NCBI GenBank assembly: GCA_036796255.1
Contig: DAIRDH010000013.1
Coordinates: forward strand, 1 to 64,000
DNA from: T3Sed10-241 sp036796255
GTDB taxonomy: Bacteria > Bacteroidota > Bacteroidia > Flavobacteriales_D > Cryomorphaceae
Reading direction: 5' to 3'
DNA: 64,000 nt
Positions 21,601 to 28,073 of the stretch are shown one piece after another. The translations under genes and the position numbers were made by a program. How positions within the stretch are numbered: position 1 is the stretch's first letter; each line of letters starts with the position of its first letter. Below the pieces are notes generated by a model. The model worked only from the letters and a program-made list of their open reading frames with translations, did not search any database and was not told the origin of the DNA.

Positions 21601-24076
21601 CTATTTGTGAAAAAGAACCTCCGCAATACATCACGCCATTGTGGGCATACAATACCTCCACGGTACTATTGGCATCGGGATTCCATGCAAGCAATTCGCC
21701 ATCCGCATCGAATGCCGCAAGGCGGTTGCGACTTTCGGTATTTACAAAGCTGAAACTGCCTCCCACATATATATTACCACCGTCAACAGCTAACGCATTT
21801 ATAGATCCGTTTATCGCAGGAATAAAATCCTCATCAAGGACGCCTGTGGTCGCATTCACCCTGGCGAGTCGCTGTACAGAGACTCCATTTATATTGGTTA
21901 TAAAGCCCCCAATGTAAAGGTACTCGCCCGCTAGTGCCAAAGACAGAACGGTACTATTTGCAGTAGGGCTGAAATCCGGATCTACGGTTCCATCTGCCAA
22001 GATGTGCGCAATGCGCTGACGGCTTATTCCATCAACAATTGAAAAACTTCCTCCAAGGTAATATCCTCCATCCCCATCGGGCAGTACGGCATGCACAGTA
22101 TTATTTACCGAAATGCCTAAATGTACAGGAATATCTGTCCCTGCATCAAACCTTGCCAGGTTAGGGCTTCGATAACCAAGTGCTGAGAACGAACCACTCA
22201 GGAAAATATCGCCATCAGGTGAGCTGATGATATCCTGCACATTTGAATTGGGACTGGGACGTTGGGCGATAGCGCCAGTAGTCTTGTTTATCGCGGCATA
22301 ATTACTGGTTTGATCGCTTCCTGCTATTGCTGAGAATGAACCACCCACATGTGCATAGGTGTCATCAACCAGTATAGCATTTACTGCGCTGTTGGGGTTA
22401 GGCAGCCAGGTTTCATCCAGTACACCCGTATTTTTATTCACCCTTGCAAGCCGCATTGCACTCGTACCGTTGATGGTGGAAAAAGATCCACCCAAATACA
22501 GAAAATCTCCATCCAGGTAAATTTCACTCACAGTGCTGTTTGGTGTGCAGATAAAGTCGGTATCGAGCGAACCATCCGCAAGCAAATGTGCGATCCGCGA
22601 TGCACTTTGGCCCTCTATTTGATCGAAGCTTCCGCCGATATACCACCCCCCACTGCCATCGGCGATGGCGACTTGCATCGTAGAGGAGGCATCGGGAAAG
22701 CTCAGGCCCGGAATATCATTTTCAGGCGAAAGCAATGCCATGTTGGGTTTATAGTATCCAGCTGACGAGAAACTGCCGCTTGAATATGTAGAAGCACCAT
22801 TGCCTGCTATGCTTTCAACTGTGGAATTGAGTGAATGTACTTCAAAGAAGCTTCCATCTGTTTTGCTTAGTGCTGCAAAATTCCGAATGTTGTCACTTCC
22901 GGCTATTTGCGAAAAGCTTCCGCCTACAAAAAGGGTATCGCCCTGACCGTATAGCGCATTGATTGTGCTGTTAGGATTGGGATTGAAGGTGATATCTACA
23001 GCACCCGTATTTTTATTTACCCTTCCAAGTCGCGCGATACTCTCACCGGCCAATTGACTGAAACTTCCCGCCAGGTATAGGTGGTTTTCGTCGAGATAAA
23101 GGGCCTGTACAGTGCCATTGGCTTCCAGCGTGAATTCTTCACTGATGGCACCATTCGCGTCTATACGGGCGATTCTGGGACTTGACTCCCCACCGACAAA
23201 ACTGAAAGTACCACCAATATACCATCCACCCTCTCCATCTGGAATAATAACGCGAACGGTGCTATTGGCATCGGGAAATGCAAAGTCCAAGGACTGATCA
23301 TCAGGATCAAATGAAGCGATATTTGATTTGTACACCCCTGCCTCACTAAATGCACCGGCGACAAAAAGTTTATCACCATCTAAATGCATGTCTTCCACAT
23401 TTGAGTTAACCGATATTCCATTGATCAACTCACCTGTATCCTTTGTAAATGCGACAAAATGTCTACTGAAATTATCGCCTTCTACACTTGAGAAGGAGCC
23501 TCCGACATATACCTCTTCACCATATACTATTATTGCTTCTACACCACCATTATTAATGGCTGGCAGCCATGAGGCATCTATAGCTCCTGTAGCGGCATTC
23601 ACACGCGTGATGCGGTTTACATTCACCCCATCTTGTACTGTATGCGAACCTCCGATATACAAATCACTGCCATCAAGGGTAAGTGTCTGAATAGTGCTGT
23701 TGACCGCAAGTGAAAATGCTGGATCAACGCTTTGATTCGGCAATATATGCGCTACCCTGCTTGTGGATTGTCCATTGATACTGGTAAATTGACCTGCAAT
23801 GTACCAGCCTCCGCTACCGTCAGATATGGCTGCATACACGCGGCTACTCGGCGCCAGGCCGTCAACGGCTGGCATATCCGCCCCCACAGGCATGATGCTC
23901 AGGTTCTCTGTAGAAAGTCCCACGCGTGTAAAACTTCCACCAATGAAGAGCGTGTCTCCATCGCGCTCCATTGCATTTACAGTACCGTTTGTTGAGAAAG
24001 TAAGTGGTTTAAGGGTTTGGGCATTCAGGCCGAATGACAGCAAGCACACCCCAAAGCTGAGGATAAATGATTTCAT
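9617..24076 (-). CDS. Giant T9SS-secreted multidomain protein with delta-60-type propeller repeats
   Basis: 4819 residues, roughly half a megadalton. After a signal peptide (1-19, ending LNA before Gln) come 35 repeats of about 48 residues (to ~1710) with the pattern NSTVxAL..DGDxLYIGGSFxxV..xxRxA..NxxTG. These match the delta-60/DUF5122 beta-propeller family. Then: SprB-like repeats (~1715-2080), an acidic calcium-type stretch (DSDGDGICDDDDPCP, ~2075), a HYR-like region (~2140-2310), about seven CARDB-like Ig modules (~2680-3575; PDLRAFVNLAPTQIFPGE), another SprB repeat, three cysteine-rich modules (SETCNPETGLYT), a CTDPAATNFDPEANEDDGSC motif (~4115), a single six-blade-like region, two ~160-residue modules with KALGEPER, and a T9SS type A sorting domain (~4740-4819). 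It is probably a surface adhesin or mobile-adhesin-like protein; the ligand is unknown. It is divergent from a two-component system. Confidence 0.88.
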   Translation of the reverse strand: MKSFILSFGVCLLSFGLNAQTLKPLTFSTNGTVNAMERDGDTLFIGGSFTRVGLSTENLSIMPVGADMPAVDGLAPSSRVYAAISDGSGGWYIAGQFTSINGQSTSRVAHILPNQSVDPAFSLAVNSTIQTLTLDGSDLYIGGSHTVQDGVNVNRITRVNAATGAIDASWLPAINNGGVEAIIVYGEEVYVGGSFSSVEGDNFSRHFVAFTKDTGELINGISVNSNVEDMHLDGDKLFVAGAFSEAGVYKSNIASFDPDDQSLDFAFPDANSTVRVIIPDGEGGWYIGGTFSFVGGESSPRIARIDANGAISEEFTLEANGTVQALYLDENHLYLAGSFSQLAGESIARLGRVNKNTGAVDITFNPNPNSTINALYGQGDTLFVGGSFSQIAGSDNIRNFAALSKTDGSFFEVHSLNSTVESIAGNGASTYSSGSFSSAGYYKPNMALLSPENDIPGLSFPDASSTMQVAIADGSGGWYIGGSFDQIEGQSASRIAHLLADGSLDTDFICTPNSTVSEIYLDGDFLYLGGSFSTINGTSAMRLARVNKNTGVLDETWLPNPNSAVNAILVDDTYAHVGGSFSAIAGSDQTSNYAAINKTTGAIAQRPSPNSNVQDIISSPDGDIFLSGSFSALGYRSPNLARFDAGTDIPVHLGISVNNTVHAVLPDGDGGYYLGGSFSIVDGISRQRIAHILADGTVDPDFSPTANSTVLSLALAGEYLYIGGFITNINGVSVQRLARVNATTGVLDEDFIPAINGSINALAVDGGNIYVGGSFSFVNTESRNRLAAFDADGELLAWNPDANSTVEVLYAHNGVMYCGGSFSQIGGVASQTIAALNLTTGGLTAFNAGAVNGSVTSILNDGTDILIGGSFSTIAGSTRSGVAKLNGTTGTLLAFSPAVGGGAVLSMAIDGDNLIIGGAFTTVNSETRNRMAELNKNTGALSTRDFDLSSIVHSIAIIDGDIFAGGSFTYAKERSRSRLAEIAASEYDIKPFDAGFINFSVNVMALDGEELFIGGSLITVSGSPRANFASINAMTGALNPLNPNVNSTVNTIAFTEERIYIGGSFTTVSAQSRPYAAAIERTTGMLSSWNPAPNSNVNTIAISNDDILMGGQFSYFDERNISSRIATFDAPSGTLANLVDGNTFGTVNVLALDGDFLYAGGSFSTFAGQSRQNFARFDMINNQLDDLALNVNATVLAIDFADNKMYLGGTFTSVNDESRGRAAQFNLDTETLEPWNPGFNSNVLAIDAGAERLLFAGSFGNVSNISFGRVARFDLDAKAFDADFTPNFNSTVHSLAIHEDELYAGGFFGNVNGQVRSRLAGVNKETGLLTDLSHTFNGTPWSLHVDADTLYAGGDFTTVSDLSRLRAVSFDLSTGTMNNWNPTFDNTVDVISGDGTNLIVGGNFNLSKFESRQYFAAINLVDSEVLNYSFTPNSTVNTIGFSDDQIFIGGSFNSVNNQSRNRVASFSRIDATLTDLNPNVSGTVNALRYHDGLLYIGGAFTSIGGTTRQHLGAVNVETGALSPFDPSPNSTIECLEVAGDQLYFGGSFSTVGGTSRGRLASANLATGALSDFNPGSNSTVNTISFSDGLLYAGGSFSIIGGESRQRLASLSPVDGSATAWNPELNGTVQDIFIDQNYLFAGGSFTTLDGESAPRLVLIDKNTAELLFDFAPAMSSTVNALHFANGSLNVGGAFTNIENNYAHRYLAEFTLPVPGTSTFEVSLSSNTEVNGFDIACFGESTGEVEISLSGGTGPYSYTLTNNTTNLVRNGIIVSSGDTSTESNLPAGNYTIVVTDSDEGIANGSITLTQPANFTANLTLSNPVQTEGGDEASLTVNLTGGTAPFDYVYTRDNANPVEGTIDEALPATVLEGLSAGVYNINLTDANGCAAQATRQVNDYVNMTLEFTVVSPVNCNGDVNGRLRVRPFNGVPPYSYVLDASDDQYDRTGIVNNSGFSSTENNLGPATYTVVVTDQTGATVTADAITLLDPPVLSASASVVTIATSGNSDGVIQLTILGGVANYNYFFTRNGTFAGSGNSPDGNVTRTGLQTGTYVFTVTDANGCQVVTESLFLDESIDPCASAGGDSDGDGICDDDDPCPLLADLENGDPCLIGATPGEVVDCICTALDCAGVPGGSAFLDDCDECVGGTTGLNPCVELSTIECPADQSPEPNAADCGYAHEGSAWDAVIDLNCSASQLISTFDTDAESWSVHSPSDPSASITYLETGGNPDGYIRFNEPGQGTTDWFSAPAAFLGDKEGFYGGEINFDLRISNTANLSSVDHVRIIGGGLSLAATIPLPNSTWQSFNVPLESGTWRLSGSATLATEAQIKTVLADLQTLNIAADWRSGSEQISLDNFEMVPGPTTYVLSGATTGTGTSLDGVIFNSGETTVTWTAADNCGTSLTCDFTVNVPGATAEITVGGDSGVCFDEVVQLTASAGDSYLWSTGATTQSIQVGAGTYSVTVTTAGTCSATSEEVEIVTYPVDDCGVCLPSGPADPEWNNCGPCGDPDIAVIPTWYLDNDGDGFGQDDETTTACEQPAGYAAVGGDCDDSDADINPDAQTLTFLGTGEFVSSIISPQVGAPTTTYNFAVVYTDATGALPPVGFPRALLDYENNGIFNNPNDRVVLLTPADVNDLNTVDGKVYLGSIVPLIPGSNYATRVQVQLGGCLTEIGPFDYPDVLTEPDLQIFANDISFDNFNPDVDSPLEVTANIQNVSDLPATNFTVRLVNQFDPDIVYPDITVPFIGANSSLTLTWDIITPDEPAWCPMEVIVDVNNVIVETNEGNNRAIRPFINGDFIVPGEIVITAGANPPSQFRSNSAQISVSGSAEYDDTAVLLLDPSVAGATVTITNPLSGSTYTGLTNSNGNFNVPIFLGNIPAGTYTYEGSITDFTLTGTFTVQFTIVEPPEPICLPDLRAFVNLAPTQIFPGETVDGTITVTNTGCAATTVASRLAVSQTGGLPVIEGLMVPPLAVGESYVLPFNDIQFDAVGTYSICGTADADNDVIESNENNNTGCDQVIVRPPLPDIATFGGNVQTRFICQDPVFSSVIATNIGFVPSGAFDYVIEVRLDGVLENTQTGSVSNLNPSQSTNIPVNYNLDQLGVYTVNARFDTPFPDGVVVEISEANNEGNYTINVNQCLPDLIVQKCGQFDVDPVDLPIPGDATYTARVRNQGNGPATGPVTLLFELSNGDSFEATYPDDIGVGEIVEFTATQPAVPSEDGVELTATVNPDGTITESNPNNNSYTNTLCWEFAAVRKCGFNFWDKTYAPNTIVNLNVGLRAEHLYKASSVDVKFEVSGPGIDGTADLGNATVNNVRENCGCPYVAVLPTTYFFNEPGVYTFTMTADPDNEYSECDEENNALVVEVLVSTLPDMRVLSQYINPTLLNPDIGENIFFDITYDNVGASNVADFMDLAVFINEVPFETVPNVPGLFQGTNNTLTLTMPWSGTEPGVNIVRAVIDSENAIAETNELNNEATRAIVVGDAANLFFEVFEPSDAVPNIGQPITIDAIIGNNGQLDVDADVVFSYLNASGVEVTIGTLPVSVEVGGSQAISLPWNVVLNNTTLLGEITNASEIEFNYNDNFAEAFIGAFDVSITEVPFCDGEADGSLTANASGGAEPYTFSWSNGFVGQTLTAEPGTYVVTVTDSDGNQANASGVIGSDPSCVPAICSMSAVSFAVSETCNPETGLYTASLTLAYENAPDEGFINVNGEAFPITGSPQSFEFTYAEGPVAFNAAFTENTECGLLLMTGITLQACEQDCADIYGGSSVPDECNVCRLPDDPDFNSTCLDCEGVLNGNATPGTTCTLGDQEGVYGENCNCIVEEVCGLFITSVEASETCNPETGLYTVTVELTYVNAPEGGDIVVNNTSFAVTSSPQTVMFNQAEGPVNISAYFENEESCAATFASDITLQACEQDCADIFGGSSVFDECEVCRLPDDPNFNTTCLDCAGVPNGNTTEGSTCSIDGVIGAYDESCECIPTPFCTLSVNGFEVSESCEPETGLYTISVELSYNNAPTEGTLVVNGFNFPIGDSPQTVSFQQAPGNLMIEAFFTEVPDCGAQLFTQVELEACEADCEGVFNGTSIPGTACVDVTTGEAGIWSLDCTCEVDEVPVVPGCTDPAATNFDPEANEDDGSCEYPQITCTDYRYYLADSPINSSSSDIYGVEISGGNANLTLLTTVAYQAHIGFNEATYELYIVNRNNGAFETYDLATGITSGPTVLSTSLSNVAQAVMSPAGYLIVGSETTNSLYTVDVITGSVSPLPGDVLTSVNGGDLVYGANGALYYASRDNGGQLIDPYTNAVVGNMPTRVTGVALAANGNIMTSSRNFDELREYGPTGSVNALAIYPTLLDGAPITVKPTDLASGCIDGLQTDDNCYGHEVLVYERGSGNVALARRDSSKALGEPERDDTINFVALGFGGKLIIGFEEAATAVEGQDDLEVVETSWGKANCQNYTERADVYVSQQVVDDADDIDETLFVYLGQSCTNGAFFDVHAATGGWEYFTMVKFVDASPVVGNRDGFDVDGIVAMHGCQPVPQLEIPEPGNCYATESVAYVQGSRKNGNALPGNRTNPNKALGEPERTDAMVFVTLGYEGSITLGFGGAVLNLDGYDLEVVETSFGNPGCNVYPEFADVYVSQDGIDFHLATTVCKSEPFVDISDAGDFDYIMYVKIVNNDDLTTTPDGYDLDGVVALHNCDEEEVQVLQLQLASRPSKVEEWDGTEANDPETMMGVEAFDLRSTLKALPNPTVGPSKATFTAAYDAQATLEVYDLSGRRIATLLNQMVVAGHQYQTDFDGSPLPNGVYLYRLTSEHEVIIEKFIVAK

Positions 24077-24123
24077 GGTGGTTAATATTTTGGTCGAACC
24101 TTTAGATTGGTTAGTCGACGTGG

Positions 24124-24131
24124 CAAATGTA
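24124..24131 (-). promoter_or_regulatory. -7 promoter box for the giant gene
   Basis: The minus strand reads TACATTTG, an exact TAnnTTTG match, 47 nt before the ATG at 24076. No TTG -33 element is present at the expected distance; the palindrome at 24152-24173 occupies that position, consistent with activator-dependent or repressible expression. Confidence 0.6.
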
Positions 24132-24151
24132 TTAAAAGAGGTATAGGTCTT

Positions 24152-24173
24152 ATCTCACTAATTATAGTGAGAT
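24152..24173. promoter_or_regulatory. Perfect 9+9 bp palindrome, putative operator
   Basis: ATCTCACTA and TAGTGAGAT flank the 4-nt spacer ATTA. The site lies between the divergent giant gene and the response regulator. Its centre is about 44 bp upstream of the start inferred from the TACATTTG box, a position typical of class II activators. The binding protein is not known; the adjacent LuxR-type regulator is the obvious candidate. Confidence 0.6.
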
Positions 24174-24282
24174 GTATTATTGGGCTGCGAAAGTCCTCAT
24201 AACGAAACGCTGTACCACATTCGCAAATTGAGTACATGAAATATCACCAGTTTTTGCGAGTAGCGCCAAACGCCAAAATTGA

Positions 24283-24290
24283 TACTTTCG
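24283..24290 (+). promoter_or_regulatory. -7-like box TACTTTCG before the response regulator
   Basis: TACTTTCG is one mismatch from TAnnTTTG and lies only 6 nt before the ATG at 24297, so the transcript may be leaderless. A TTTTG at 24252-24256 is 26 nt upstream, slightly beyond normal -33 spacing. Confidence 0.45.
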
Positions 24291-24296
24291 TAAACC

Positions 24297-25004
24297 ATGA
24301 GTGAAGCCATACTTCCCATCCGCATAGCCATATTTGACGACAGTGAAAACCGCCGATTAAGCCTGCAGTACCTTATCGGAATGCACAGTGATATGCTATG
24401 TGTGGGTAGTTTTGAAGATGCCAGATCGGCCCTTGAAAGGGTAGCTGAATGCAAACCCGACATCGTGCTGATGGATATCGAAATGCCTGGAGTGAGCGGC
24501 ATAGAGGCTGTACGCCAAATAAAGCTGAGCCATCCAAATATCGCGGTGCTCATGCAGACCATTTTTGATGAGGAAGAGATGATATTCAGCGCCATCAAGG
24601 CTGGAGCGTCTGGCTATCTGATCAAGAAAAGCGCTCCGGCAAAAATAATTGAAGGCATAAGGGAAGCTCATGAAGGCGGTGCACCAATGAGTCCGGGGAT
24701 TGCTGCGAAAGTGCTCAATTTCTTTCGAAATGCCACTCCGAGTGAAGATGAAATGGACAAAAAACACGTTTCTGAGCGCGTAGAAGACGATTTCAACAAA
24801 GCAGTAAACCTTTATGGGCTCACGCCCAGGGAGCTTGAAATTTTGCAATCGCTTGTAGATGGCAACAGTTACAAAATGGCAGCGGCAGCCCTGAATGTAT
24901 CATACAACACCGTGAATACCCACGTGCGCCACATTTATGAAAAGTTGCATGTACACTCTGTAGGCGAAGTAGTTGCCAAAGCCCTTCGCGAAAAACTGGT
25001 GTGA
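24297..25004 (+). CDS. LuxR/NarL-type response regulator
   Basis: 235 residues. The N-terminal receiver has acidic residues IFDDS at 14-15, the phospho-acceptor Asp60 in VLMDIEMPG, a Thr in LMQTIFDEE and the Lys in YLIKKSAP. The C-terminal ~65 residues are a LuxR helix-turn-helix (LTPRELEILQSLVDG..YNTVNTHVRHIYEKLHV). On phosphorylation, such proteins bind DNA and switch transcription. The kinase at 25083 lies 78 bp downstream on the same strand and is the probable partner. The divergent giant gene, with a palindrome between, is a likely target, but this is inference from position. Confidence 0.93.
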   Translation: MSEAILPIRIAIFDDSENRRLSLQYLIGMHSDMLCVGSFEDARSALERVAECKPDIVLMDIEMPGVSGIEAVRQIKLSHPNIAVLMQTIFDEEEMIFSAIKAGASGYLIKKSAPAKIIEGIREAHEGGAPMSPGIAAKVLNFFRNATPSEDEMDKKHVSERVEDDFNKAVNLYGLTPRELEILQSLVDGNSYKMAAAALNVSYNTVNTHVRHIYEKLHVHSVGEVVAKALREKLV

Positions 25005-25082
25005 GTCGCGAGCAGTTCAACATCAGTATTTTTTTGACACTTCTGGCCTGCATTTCGCAATTGCCTTATATTTATCACCCGT

Positions 25083-27008
25083 ATGGGTATAGCGAATAAG
25101 TTGGTGTTGTGGTGTATTTGCCTGCTACTCCCTTTGGGCCTCGGTGCGCAAATTTATGTTGGCGAAGAGATCAAAGATCAAATACAGGTCAGTGATTGGT
25201 CTTTTCATATTGACCATACTGGCAGCCTTACATTTGAAGAAGTCCTTCACATTCCTTTTGGCGACAGCCTAAGCAGTAGTTTAGACGCACTCAACAAAAT
25301 CAATCCTCAACGAATCGTTTGGGTGAAGTTTGCTATCGCTGCTGATAGCTCCCTCAATTCAAATGTAGCCATGGCCAGCACCAAATTCAGCCATGTGCGT
25401 ACTTATTTAATCAATGATAGCCGTGTAGATTCCTTTGATGTTGGACTGATCGACATTGGAAATAAGCATCTCGAGGATTACGACAAGTCGATGGTAAACC
25501 TGAATTTAAATCCCGGCGAAACAACAGAGATAATCCTGGCGATTTCACACCGCTTCAGAAGTGCGATGCTACCATCCATATATGTAGACATTTTTCCGGC
25601 AGAAGCATTCACAGAGTCCCATATTGCATACCGCCCCAGCAAATTTTACACCACCTACTTTTTTATTTTCTTCTGTGGCCTACTGGTTTTTCAACTGGTG
25701 TATGTGCTCCTTCAGTGGTATTTGGTGAGGCGAATTGAGTACCTGTATTATATACTTTACATCGCCTCTATTCTGGTGTATTTCTATGCGCGCTTTAGTG
25801 TATATCTTGCTGAAAACAGTACCCTGGCTTTTATAGATGCGGACTTAATGATTTCGATGAATGACGTGCTGCTTATTTTGCCGTCCTTCTTTTATTTCAG
25901 ATTTGCCCGGTATTTCGTTGAGCTCGCAGAGTCCGATCCAAAGCTTAGTCGCCAGTTCAGGTTAGGAGAGTGGATTCTGCTTTTCGGCATTGGGGTCATT
26001 TTAGCAATGCAATCTATTCCGAATGATTGGAACAAACTGATTCCGATTGCGGTCTTACTACTCTTCCAATTTCTCTTTGCCATATACAGCCTTGTGCGAA
26101 TAGCTAAACAAAGACGCACGGTTGCGCGGTTTCTGGTGGCAGGTAGTTTCATGGCCTTGCTCGCACACTTACTGGCCAACTTGCTGCCTTTCTTGTTTAC
26201 GTCTGATTGGCCTATTGAACCAGTTTCTATAGCGATGATAGGCTTGCTCTTTGAGTTGGTCATTTTCAATACAGGCCTGCTTTTCAAAGCCAAAGAAGCC
26301 GAAACGGAAAAGGTGAAGGCACAACAGGCTTACATTGCCGAACTCAAAAACCGAGAAAAACTTAAAGAGGAACACAGACGAAGTCGTGACCGTATCTCAA
26401 GCGATTTACATGACGATATCGGTTCTACCCTTAGCAGCATAGGTATTTATAATTATGCCGCACAGCAAAAACTCGCTGAAGGCGAGTCCATTGAGCACCT
26501 ACTCTCCAACATAAGTCGCAGCACCACTGAGGCCATGAACGCCATGAGCGATTTGGTATGGAGCACCAATCCCAGCAATGATTCGAATGAAAGACTGATA
26601 GAACGCATCAGGGCATTTTCATATGAAATTCTCGAGGCATGCAATTGTACTTTCACCACACAAGTTAGTCCTGAATTTTTTGAGGTACAACTCAACCAAA
26701 TACAACGAAAGAACATTTTACTGATTCTAAAAGAAGCCGCCAACAACACTGCGAAACATGCAAACGCCAGCAACTGCTCCCTGCGCATCTCGCATCTGGG
26801 GCGCGGACAGTTTAGCATGGTATACAGCGACAATGGGCGGGGGTTTGATCCCTCAGCTGGCAATGGCAATGGCATGCATACCATGCATAAACGCGCGAGG
26901 GAGCTCGGTGGCGAGATGGAAATAACTTCGAACAATAAAGGTACGTGCATAAAATTGAACATAGACCTGAGCTCAGGTAGAGCCTTGGCAGATCCGGACA
27001 AAAATTAA
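25083..27008 (+). CDS. 7TMR-DISM sensor histidine kinase (HisKA_3 type)
   Basis: 641 residues. After a signal-like N-terminus (ends LGAQ) a periplasmic 7TMR-DISMED2-like sensor domain spans ~25-180, followed by seven predicted membrane helices (~190-400; FIFFCGLLVFQLVYVLLQW starts the set). A coiled coil with KAKEAETEKVKAQQ leads into the HisKA_3 dimerisation domain with His443 in SSDLHDDIGSTLSS. The HATPase domain has the N-box EAANNTAKHA and G-boxes DNGRGFDP and GNGMHTM. This type of kinase pairs with NarL/LuxR regulators, as supplied by the gene just upstream. The sensed signal is unknown; DISMED2 domains are often assigned to carbohydrate binding. Confidence 0.92.
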   Translation: MGIANKLVLWCICLLLPLGLGAQIYVGEEIKDQIQVSDWSFHIDHTGSLTFEEVLHIPFGDSLSSSLDALNKINPQRIVWVKFAIAADSSLNSNVAMASTKFSHVRTYLINDSRVDSFDVGLIDIGNKHLEDYDKSMVNLNLNPGETTEIILAISHRFRSAMLPSIYVDIFPAEAFTESHIAYRPSKFYTTYFFIFFCGLLVFQLVYVLLQWYLVRRIEYLYYILYIASILVYFYARFSVYLAENSTLAFIDADLMISMNDVLLILPSFFYFRFARYFVELAESDPKLSRQFRLGEWILLFGIGVILAMQSIPNDWNKLIPIAVLLLFQFLFAIYSLVRIAKQRRTVARFLVAGSFMALLAHLLANLLPFLFTSDWPIEPVSIAMIGLLFELVIFNTGLLFKAKEAETEKVKAQQAYIAELKNREKLKEEHRRSRDRISSDLHDDIGSTLSSIGIYNYAAQQKLAEGESIEHLLSNISRSTTEAMNAMSDLVWSTNPSNDSNERLIERIRAFSYEILEACNCTFTTQVSPEFFEVQLNQIQRKNILLILKEAANNTAKHANASNCSLRISHLGRGQFSMVYSDNGRGFDPSAGNGNGMHTMHKRARELGGEMEITSNNKGTCIKLNIDLSSGRALADPDKN

Positions 27009-27046
27009 GTCCTGCTATTCCTGTAGAATGCTCAAATGCATGGGTA

Positions 27047-27888
27047 TCAAGCAGACTTCAACATCAGCCTCCCAAGCCTGTAACCAACTGAAATAGATAC
27101 ACCAACAACCCGATTATCAAGGATTACCTTTCTGTATTCAGCTTCAAATGTAGCCTGCTCCACATTGAGCTCGAAAAATGCCATATTGCCACTTTTCCTC
27201 AACACCGATACCCTCATTGCCANNNNNNNNNNNNNNNNNNNNNNNNNNNNNNNNNNNNNNNNNNNNNNNNNNNNNNNNNNNNNNNNNNNNNNNNNNNNNN
27301 NNNNNNNNNNNNNNNNNNNNNNAGCTCGAAAAATGCCATATTGCCACTTTTCCTCAACACCGATACCCTCATTGCCAAGGCTCCATAGAATGTAGGATTC
27401 TCGACGTAGCCTGGAAGAACCCCACCCAGCTGCTGTACGCCCAATGACAATACCCCAGAGGTACTCACCTGACTCGAACGGATGAAGGGAACCTCCAGCA
27501 CACCCACACCGCGCAAGCCCCTCAAAACCAAAGCTGAAGTTGGCATGGAAGAGGGCCCAATACCCCCATTAAAAAGCTCGGAAGAGGTGTGCAAATAACT
27601 TGCACCTGCACCGAGCAATATGCGGGGGCCAAGGTGCCGCATCAATTGAATTTCGGCCCGGGCGGCTACGTAGGCAAATTGATCCGCGGGAATAGCTGGC
27701 ATCCCGGAAATTTTATTTTGCGGCTTTATACCGTGCCCAACTACCGCACCCCCAGCGCTGGCGTTCAGCGTCCACCCTGTCCAGTTGCGGGTTATTGCAA
27801 CGGGCACATCTTGTGACTTTGCTTGCAGCGTAAGCACCAACCCGACTGAAAAGCATAGCACCCGAAGTGCTGAAGAAATTTCGCTCAC
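27047..27888 (-). CDS. Outer-membrane beta-barrel-like hypothetical protein, interrupted by a scaffold gap
   Basis: The sequence runs from a GTG at 27888 into the N run at 27322. The 55 bp on each side of the Ns are identical; if they are collapsed into one copy, the frame continues without break to a TGA at 27047-27049 and gives a 228-residue protein ending ..VGYRLGRLMLKSA. A signal peptide (ends AKSQ) and alternating amphipathic strands with glycines (RILLGAGASYLHTSS; GVLSLGVQQLGGVLPG) suggest a small outer-membrane barrel. No family is recognised. TACATTTT just upstream on the minus strand is a weak -7 box. It is convergent with the kinase gene. Confidence 0.65.
27168..27222 (+). repeat. 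55-bp direct repeat, left copy flanking N gap
   Basis: Identical, base for base, to 27323-27377 and ends exactly at the first N. It is best explained as the same sequence present at both contig ends. Confidence 0.95.
27223..27322. other. Assembly gap of 100 N
   Basis: Exactly 100 N, a conventional placeholder of unknown length. It is bounded by the 55-bp identical repeats, so the real gap is probably zero or negative. Confidence 0.98.
27323..27377 (+). repeat. 55-bp direct repeat, right copy flanking N gap
   Basis: Identical to 27168-27222 and begins at the first base after the Ns. Merging the two copies restores one continuous minus-strand reading frame. Confidence 0.95.
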
Positions 27889-28073
27889 TTGAAAAATGTA
27901 GTGGCCGAAACTAATAAAAAAACTTCGCTATCGAATGGCTTACACAGCGCTAAGTACACTCTAATAAGTCATAAATTATCCCCGACCTAAGCTGGAGGAA
28001 ATAAGCACGAATCCAGCCCGCATCGCATCAATCCATATTTTTTTATGAACTTCGCTGAACAGTTTTCTGCAGA

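Noticed and set aside
24109..24118. GTCGAC palindrome upstream of the giant gene
   Set aside because: A six-base palindrome is expected by chance; the longer 9+9 bp palindrome at 24152 is the stronger signal.
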